Of a stretch of DNA of 64,000 nt, positions 57,351 through 64,000 are shown in pieces. The stretch lies in the NCBI GenBank assembly GCA_036898135.1, contig CM072526.1:56151108-56215107 (forward strand). Reading direction: 5' to 3'. The number at the start of each line of letters is the position of its first letter. Positions within the stretch are counted from its first letter, which is position 1. The DNA comes from Oncomelania hupensis. Its lineage: Eukaryota; Mollusca; Gastropoda; Littorinimorpha; Pomatiopsidae. The translations under genes and the position numbers were made by a program. Below the pieces are notes generated by a model. It was given only the letters and a program-made list of their open reading frames with translations. It had not been told where the DNA came from and did no database searches.

Positions 57351-57900
57351 TATGAAAGTCTAACTCTAAATCATAAGAAAATAAATAAATGAAATTAAAA
57401 ATTCAATAATTCTTCTGACCATGTAGACTAATAGTATGAGAAATGCTCGTTAATTAACATCATGTTCAACTCTACTACTAGAGTTTTAATAATACGCAGC
57501 GCCGAGATCTGTCGTCTGCTATGGAAACAGATCAACATTCATGGTACAAAGATTCAGATTGGAAGCAAATGACTTTGCTCACCCCTCAGTTATGAAATAG
57601 ATCTAGAAGCACACCAGAGATTCAAAAACATCTTTCTTTGTTTATTTTGTATACACTTCTTTGAAAATAATTATAATAATAGTACTTCTTTGGTCACGAA
57701 AACCTGCGCTCACGCGCCATTATTATTATGATTATAATCTGATTATATTATGGCTAGCTAGCAAAAAACCGACTCCAGAGGCATCTAACATGTCATCTAT
57801 GTATGCTGTTTATCCATTCTCAAACTTTTGGCATCGTCAAACAAAATAATATTGTAAGTTATGCTCCAGTTAGCACCCAAAGAAACATGAATATATATAC
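57351..57900. other. AT-rich stretch, no gene seen
   Basis: No conserved frame. ATAATTATAATAATAG near 57668 and TTATTATTATGATTATAATC near 57720 are simple AT-rich repeats. GGCTAGCTAGC near 57752 is a short palindromic match to the satellite's GCTAGC and probably chance. Confidence 0.45.
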
Positions 57901-57902
57901 TC

Positions 57903-58060
57903 ACACTTCCTGTCAGGGAAATCATGTTGTTTCTGCAAATCTATTCTGATGACGTCAGTACCACTGAAAGAATAGCATTGCGCATTCGCGCATTTGCCCG
58001 CGAAACACTTCATACTAGCAAAGCCCCGTGTGTGAACGCGCCACGGAGAGAGAGGGGGCA
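57903..58060 (-). promoter_or_regulatory. Candidate promoter of the minus-strand gene
   Basis: Within about 80 bp: ACTTCCTGT (ETS family site, 57904), TGACGTCA (CRE, 57950-57957) and TTGCGCATTCGCGC (NRF1-like, near 57977), in a locally CpG-rich segment. This combination is common in metazoan housekeeping promoters. On the minus strand AGGAAGTGTGAGTAT offers a donor near 57901, so a 5' untranslated exon could end here and splice to 57024. Inference from motifs only. Confidence 0.35.
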
Positions 58061-58174
58061 AGATCGGCGTTTGAATACACACAAGCGTAAACTTGAGCGG
58101 ACTTTTTTTTTTCGCGCTCAAATTTGCACAAGTCCTTAGAAAGCTCATAAGAAACATTGTAGCAAAAGGAAAAG

Positions 58175-58194
58175 TTCAGCGGACGTCCGCTGAA
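58175..58194. repeat. Perfect 20-bp palindrome
   Basis: TTCAGCGGACGTCCGCTGAA is its own reverse complement. Further half copies follow within 60 bp (GGTCCGCTGAA at about 58201 and AGTCCGCTG at about 58233). Confidence 0.9.
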
Positions 58195-58258
58195 GTTTGA
58201 GGTCCGCTGAATGTGGGAGTGTTTCGCACAAAAGTCCGCTGTAGTCGGTAAAAACGTA

Positions 58259-58260
<2 letters not shown>

Positions 58261-58300
<40 letters not shown>
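58261..58300 (+). repeat. (CA)20 microsatellite
   Basis: Forty bases of pure CA, followed by GCACGCACACACAG. On the minus strand it stands just beyond the L2-like LINE's last codons and may represent its 3' tail. Confidence 0.95.
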
Positions 58301-58301
<1 letters not shown>

Positions 58302-58369
58302 CACGCACACACAGACCTACTACCGTCTGAACAGTCATATCTCAGCTGACGCAAGGGAAATCTACATAA

Positions 58370-58992
58370 TTATTTATAGTATTGTTTAAACAGGTGTGTT
58401 TTTAATGCACGTTTAAAGGCAGGTAGACTGGGTGCATGTCTAAGAGCATATGGGAGTGAATTCCATTGTGTTGCAGCCGCGAAAGAAAAAGTGCGTTCTC
58501 CATAGGTTTTTGTACATGTGGGAAGGATGTTGAGAAGGCGTTTATCTAAAGAGGATCGGAGTTGCCGGGATGGTGTGTAAACAGAAAAAAGTTCAGAGAT
58601 GTAGGCAGGAGAGCAGCCAGAGAAGTAGTTATAGCAGAGAGTCGAGAGCTTGTGTTGAATGCGTGCTTTGACAGGAAGCCAGTGAAGAGATTTTAAGAGA
58701 GGCGTGGTGTGTTCATGTTTGCGGGATTTGAAGACAAGACGAGCAGCAGAGTTTTGGATCTTTTGAAGTTTTTCGATGAGATAGAGGGGAGCATTAGCAA
58801 GAAGAGCATTACAATAATCAAGTTTAGACAGAACAAAGGCACAGACGAGAGTGATAGTGGTTTGAACTGAAAGATTCTGGCGAATGCAACTGATTTTGTG
58901 GAGTTCAAAGAAAGCAGACTTGCAGACTGTAGAGACGTGCTTGTCGAGAGACATATCAGATGAGAGAGTGAATCCAAGGTTGCGAGCATGAC
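58370..58992 (-). pseudogene. L2-like LINE pol, C-terminal domain
   Basis: Frame 58370-58954 gives MSLDKHVSTVCKSAFFELHK, VLSKLDYCNALLANAPLY, IQNSAARLVFKSRKHEHTTP, LLKSLHWLPVKARIQ and AFKRALKTHLFKQYYK followed by a stop. It is the usual C-terminal half of CR1/L2 polymerases. The join to the RT frame is broken near 58990. Only a short non-coding tail follows before the CA/TG repeat. Confidence 0.9.
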
Positions 58993-60250
58993 AGGAAAAA
59001 GCAATGAGTTCCCGACTTGTATGGTAGATGGAAGGAAAACAGACGGAGTTGTTTTCTTTTTAAATAAAAGTACTTCTGTTTTGTCATCGTTTAATTTTAG
59101 CTTATTGTTATTCATCCAATTCTTTATGTCAAGAATGCATGCCTGCATGCCCTGGACGGCAGCGTGTGTCTGCTTAGGTTTGCAAGAAGTGTAAAGTTGG
59201 GTATTATCAGCAAAGGACTGACTGGAGATGAAGCGAGTTTGAGCGAGAGTGGGGAGAGGTTGAGTATACAGAATGAACAAGACGGGTCCTAGAACGGAGG
59301 CTTGAGGAACACCAAAGGCAAGAGGAACAGACGAGGAAGAGCGATCATTGATGAGGACAGTTTGAGATCTGTTTAAAAGGTAAGATTTAAACCAAGAGAG
59401 AGCAGAGCCTGAGATGCCAAATGAGGAAGATAGTCTTTTGAGCAGAAGAGAGTGATCAATAGTGTCAAAAGCTGCCGATAAATCGAGGAGAGAGAGGAAA
59501 GACACATCGTCAGAATCCAGAGCAAGCAGAATGTCATTGACAACCTTAATAAGTGCAGTTTCAGTGCTGTGGTGCGGGCGGTAGGCTGACTGAGTGTGGG
59601 GGAGGAGGTCGTGGTTCTGAAGGTAGGAAAACAACTGTTGGAGGACAATTTTCTCAAGAATCTTTGATAAAAATGGGAGGTTGGAGACGGGCCTGTAGTT
59701 CTTTAGCACATTCTGGTCAAGGGAGTTCTTTTTTAAAAGGGGCTTTACTACAGCCGACTTGAAGGATGAGGGTACAAGGCCATGCACTAAACTGTCATTA
59801 ACAATTTGGGTGAGGGAGGGAAGGACAAGATTAAGACATTCAATTAGCAAAGGGGTGGGGATGGGGTCAAGAGAGCAAGTGGTAGGTTTAGACTTTAAAA
59901 CAATGGATTCAACCATTTCCTCCGTCACTGGCTGAAAAAACGGAAGAGAAAAAGGGCACTCACTGACTGAGGAGTCACTTAGCGCCGGCAACGGAGACAG
60001 CTGATCCAGCTCCGCTCGAATTGCAGCAACTTTATCCACAAAGTAAGCACCAAATATTTCTGGCAGCTGAGAGGAGGGGTACACATTGGGAAGGGGAGAG
60101 GTCTTGACTCGGCCACTTAAGCGACCATACACGGAAAACAGTTCCCTACTGCTCTCACAGCTGGCGATCTTTGCGGTGGTATATGCGCTCTTTGCATCAT
60201 GCACAATCTTGACAACCAGACGCTTGGCAGCATTGAAAATCTGCTTATGG
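58993..60250 (-). pseudogene. L2-like LINE reverse transcriptase, catalytic motif altered
   Basis: The frame covering 58993-60204 carries NYRPVSNLPFLSKILEKIV, SAYRPHHSTETALIKV, LLDLSAAFDTIDHSLL (motif A), GVPQASVLGPVLF (motif B, normally PQGS) and SFADNTQLYTS (motif C, normally FADD). Loss of the second aspartate of FADD should abolish polymerase activity even without the frameshifts at both ends. RT copies element RNA at the nicked target. It lies between endonuclease and C-terminal domain in normal order. Confidence 0.9.
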
Positions 60251-60260
60251 ATAGTGAGCC

Positions 60261-61745
60261 CTATCTTAAGCCAGTTTCTTTCAGGCGCCGTCTTTGGCGC
60301 TTGGCGTCCCGAAGCTCGGATCTTACGGCAGTGTACCAGGGAGCTGTCTTCTCCCTACGGATGCAGCGGTTTGAGACAGGGGCGTGCTTATCAAGGATCG
60401 AGCGGAGAGCAGCGTCTAACGGCTCAGCCGCCAGGGGCGAGACGAGCGCGCTCTGAAGGTCCTCGCGGAAAGTGCCCCTGTCAATCGCGCGCAAGTTTCG
60501 CAGTGACTGGTACATAGCGGGCGGTTTGGGGGGCTGGGCGGCTAAGTCACACACCACACAGTAGTGATCAGACGTCAGAGTCTGTGTCACTGATGCATCC
60601 TGCACAATGGCGTCCTCGGGCCTGTAGATAATCCAGTCCAGGATATTGCCCAGCGCATGCGTGGGTGTCTGAACGGCTTGAGAAAAGCGGAAGGCGTCCA
60701 TGATGTCAAGGATCCTGGCCGTCAGCGGTTTAGTGGGTTTATTGTAATGAACATTCACATCACCCAGAATTACTGGGGCACCGGAAAGTCCGTTGCAATA
60801 ATCCAGGAGTAGGTAAAAGTCTGTGATGAACATCTCTTGAGTTAGCTTGTTCTTGGAGCTAGGGGGTGGACGGTAAACACAGAGGAAGTGCACAGATTGT
60901 TGGCGTGGCGCTTGCAGCACCAGAGTGACACGCACCGCTTCGAAAGACGGGTGCGGAAATGGCAGGTCAGCAGTAAAGGCGATGTGGGTGGTCAGCGCGG
61001 CGCGATACAGCACGGCCACACCCCCACCTCCGCGTGTAGTGCGGGGGAAGGAGCGGAAGACATATCCAGGAGGAGTAAGGTCGACACACTTGGCCTCATC
61101 ACCCTGCTCCCGTAGCCACGTCTCCGTCAGGAAGAGCAGATCAACGTCATTGTCGCGAACGAACTCTACAATCTCCAGTCGCCTCTCTTTGGGGCCCACA
61201 GAGTGGGCGTTGAACAGCGCAACACGGAGCAACGACGACGGGGGTGGTGGGGTAGTGGGGGGAACAGCCTTGGGGGCGGGAGCCCGCAGCAGCAGCGCGG
61301 AGTGTCTGAGACGAGGGCGACGCCGCCAGCCTCGGTGCGCCTTCTTGGGAGGTCGGGGGAGGCAGGCAAGGCGGCGGCAATGGATGCCAACATCATACAG
61401 GTGACGGCATAGCGGGGAGGGACAGTCACACACGGTAACACAGTGTGCCGTATACGGTGGAGTGCACGAGTACGTCGGCAAAGATACACCTGTACCGATA
61501 GTCAATAGTTCGCTCCTGCTATAGTGCACTCGCACCGAAATGTGCTTGGCTAACAGTGCTCGGCGATGGTCGACAGCCCAGTCGATTAGCGAAGGTGTAA
61601 TTACTTGTGGAGTGAACACTTGTCGACTACTGCTGCATTCAATGCCAATACATAGCAAAGAGAGCCAAACGATGAAAAATGTCATAACTCTCGAATCCAT
61701 AGATAAAATTTGAAACAAAAAGCACCAGGGTGTAAGAAATTTCAT
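60261..61745 (-). pseudogene. L2-like LINE AP endonuclease region
   Basis: 494 codons on the minus strand. Residues ~20-40 (VMTFFIVWLSLLCIGIEC) are strongly hydrophobic like a signal peptide; ~120-165 are Cys/Arg/Pro rich. The endonuclease domain follows from ~173 with all key residues: LFNAHSVG (Asn), LFLTETWL (Glu), CVYRPP (Tyr), VILGDVNVH (Asp, Asn), ILDWIIYRP and TSDHYCVV (Ser-Asp-His). It ends in a charged linker toward RT (RDAKRQRRRLKE) and then loses frame near 60260. The domain itself looks intact; the polyprotein does not. Confidence 0.9.
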
Positions 61746-61868
61746 CCTGCGTCAGACGATACAAAACTTGTCCCTAAAACATTCCTTAAACTTTGAAAAA
61801 TAGGTAAAAATGTCGAGCTGATCTGTCAGGGTTGTCAAGCCCCGCTCACGAATCAAACTCACTCTCTA
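61746..61868 (-). other. LINE 5' region at satellite junction
   Basis: About 120 bp upstream of the first ATG of the LINE frame, non-coding, ending where satellite resumes with GCTGCTAGCTTGTAACC. No target duplication can be identified. Confidence 0.5.
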
Positions 61869-64000
61869 GCTGCTAGCTTGTAACCTGTAATAGTATTGCT
61901 GCTAGCCTGTGACCTGTAATAGTATTGCTGCTAGCCTGTAACCTGTAATAGTATTGCTGCTAGCCTGTAACCTGTAATAGTAATGCTGCTAGGCTTTAAA
62001 AATATTGCTGCTAGCCTGTAACCTGTAATAATATTGCTGCTCGCCTTTAACCTGTAATAGAATTGCTGCTATCCTGTAACCTGTAATAGTATTGCTGCTA
62101 GCCTGTAACCTGTAATAGTATTGCTGCTAGCCTGCAATAGTATTGCTGCTAGCCTGTAACCTGTAATAGTAATGCTGCTAGCCTGTAACCTGTAATAGTA
62201 TTGCTGCTAGCCTGTAACCTGTTATAGTATTGCTGCTAGCCTGTAACATGTAATAGTATTGCTGCTAGCCTGTGACCTGTAATAGTATTGCTGCTAGCCT
62301 GTAACCTGTAATAGTATTGCTGCTAGCCTGTAACCTGTAATAGTATTGCTGCTAGCCTGTAATAGTATTGCTGCTAGCCTTTAATAGTATTGCTGCTAGC
62401 CTGTAATAGTATTGCTGATAGCCTGTAATAGTATTGCTGCTAGCCTGTAATAGTATTGCTCCTAGCCTGTAACCTGTAATAGTATTGCTGCTAGCCTGTT
62501 ACCTGTAATAGTATTGCTGCTAGCCTGTAATAGTATTGCTGCTAGCCTGTAACCTGTACTAGTATTGCTGCTAGCCTGTAACCTGTAATAGTATTGCTGC
62601 TAGCCTGTAACCTGTAATAGTATTGCTGGTAGCCTGTAACTTGTAATAGTATTGCTGCTAGCCTGTTACCTGTAATAGTATTGCTGCTAGCCTGTAATAG
62701 TATTGCTGCTAGCCTGTAACCTGTAATAGTATTGCTGCTAGCCTGTAACCTGTAATAGTATTGCTGCTAGCCTGTAATAGTATTGCTGCTAGCCTTTAAT
62801 AGTATTGCTGCTAGCCTGTAATAGTATTGCTGATAGCCTGTAATAGTATTGCTGCTAGCCTTTAATAGTATTGCTGCTAGCCTGTAACCTGTAATAGTAT
62901 TGCTCCTAGCCTGTTACCTGTAATAGTATTGCTGCTAGACTGTAACCTGTGATAGTATTGCTGCTAGCCTGTAACTTGTAATAGTAGTGCTGCTAGCCTG
63001 TAACCTGTAATAGTATTGCTGCTAGCCTTTAACCTGCAATAGTAACGCTGCTAGCCTGTAACCTGTAATAGTATTGCTGCTAGCCTGTAACCTGTAATAG
63101 TATTGCTGCTAGCCTGTGACCTGTAATAGTATTGCTTCTAGCCTGTAATAATATTGCTGCTAGCCTGTAACCTGTAGCAGTATTGCTGCTAGCCTGTAAC
63201 CTGTAATAGTATTGCTGCTAGACTGTAACCTGTAATAGTATTGCTGCTAGCCTGTAACCTGTAATAGTATTGCTGCTAGCCTGTAACCTGTAATAGTATT
63301 GCTGCTAGCCTGTAACCTGTAATAATATTGCAGCTAGCCTGTAACCTGTAATAGTATTGCTGCTAGCCTGTAACCTGTAAAAGTATTGCTGCTAGCCTGT
63401 AACCTGTAATAGTATTGCTGCTAGCCTGTAATAGTATTGCTGCTAGCCTTTAATAGTATTGCTGCTAGCCTGTAATAGTATTGCAGCTAGCCTGTAAGAG
63501 TATTGCTGCTAGCCTGTAATAGTAATGCTACTACTAGCTTGTAACCTGTATTGGTATTGCTGCTTGCCTGTAGCCTGTAATAGTATTGCTGCTATCCTGT
63601 AACCTATAATAGTATTGCTGCTAGCCTGTAACCTGTAGTAGTATTGCTGCTAGCCTGTAACCTGTAATAGTATTGCTGCTAGCCTGTAACCTGTAATAGT
63701 ATTGCTGCTAGCCTGTAACCTGTAATAGTAATGCTGCTAGCCTGTAACCTGTAATAGTATTGCTGCTAGCCTGTAACCTGCAATAGTATTGCTGCTAGCT
63801 TGTAACCTGTAATAATATTGCTGCTAGCCTGTAAAAATGTTGCTGCTAGCCTGTAACCTGTTATAGTATTGCTGCTAGCCTGTAACCTGTAATAGTATTG
63901 CTGCTAGCCTTTAATAGTATTGCTGCTAGCCTGTAACATGTAATAGTATTGCTGCTAGCCTGTAACCTGTAATAGTATTGCTGCTAGCCTGTTACCTGTA
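61869..64000 (+). repeat. 29-bp satellite array, segment F (forward)
   Basis: Forward satellite continuing to the end of the window, rich in 22-bp monomers (runs such as 62355-62470 and 62770-62880). It shares variants with segment D (TTGCTCCTAGCC, TGCTGATAGCC, CCTGTTACC). No gene is present. Confidence 0.97.

Larger units (their letters stand above)
58304..61868 (-). mobile_element. L2-like LINE, frameshifted
   Basis: Minus-strand LINE with AP endonuclease, reverse transcriptase and the conserved C-terminal domain in order, stretching from the satellite boundary at 61868 to just before the CA repeat. There is no separate ORF1, so it is either 5'-truncated or of an ORF1-less type. Two frameshifts (near 60204-60261 and near 58990) and altered RT motifs make it inactive. 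It is much better preserved than the RTE-like copy. Clade call (L2 within CR1-like LINEs) rests on motif pattern: DLSAAFDTIDHS, FADxTQLY and LDYCNALL. Confidence 0.9.

Noticed and set aside
57752..57763. Satellite seed at GGCTAGCTAGC
   Set aside because: Only the 6-bp GCTAGC core matches, with no flanking monomer sequence.
60086..61412. Several plus-strand frames of 70-159 codons
   Set aside because: Antisense shadows of the L2-like endonuclease and RT regions, made open by high GC content.

Overview
This is a eukaryotic (metazoan) repeat-dominated window. The AP endonuclease/reverse transcriptase LINEs, the Ty3-type LTR element with a SCAN-like gag, spliced minus-strand exons and AATAAA-type retroposon ends all fit an invertebrate. 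A marine mollusc is my best guess, but nothing here proves it. There are no bacterial genes, rRNAs, tRNAs or CRISPR arrays.

Layout. About 40 kb (63 %) is one satellite. Its 29-bp monomer is TGTAACC, then TGTAATA, then GTATTGCTGCTAGCC, mixed with a 22-bp form lacking one of the two 7-bp sub-blocks. Satellite lies at 1-4285 (+), 4786-20533 (reverse orientation), 20534-22943 (+), 27462-42212 (+), 47559-48494 (+) and 61869-64000 (+). A 500-N gap lies at 4286-4785. Marker variants recur every 1.2-2 kb, so the arrays have shuffled higher-order structure.

The satellite is interrupted three times. (1) 22951-27461 has a perfect 13-bp terminal inverted repeat and many subterminal TGACAAAACC-type motifs. 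It looks like an undescribed non-autonomous transposon, with a decayed RTE-like LINE (23464-26754, minus) nested inside. (2) 42213-47558 is a very young Ty3/gypsy-type LTR retrotransposon: two 504-bp LTRs that look identical, target duplication CCTGT, SCAN-like gag, and integrase placed before reverse transcriptase as in the Gmr1 group. The RT core and RNase H are deleted. Its leader carries five perfect heat-shock-element consensus sites and its LTR three GAAnnTTC sites, so it may be a stress-responsive non-autonomous element. (3) 48495-61868 is a 13.4-kb non-satellite island. It holds retroposon 3' ends, minisatellites, a new retroposon family (604-bp copy at 54734-55337 with target duplication, plus two tiny 56-66-bp copies with their own duplications), candidate minus-strand exons of a SANT/Myb-like gene with a decayed duplicate, and a broken L2-like LINE (58304-61868, minus).

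How it fits together. No conventional gene is complete. The only long intact reading frame is gag-protease (43280-45106). The LTR element must have been mobilised in trans, since its own polymerase lacks the catalytic core. The satellite is the landing site for most insertions, and paralogous repeat copies preserve the LTR element's empty target site.
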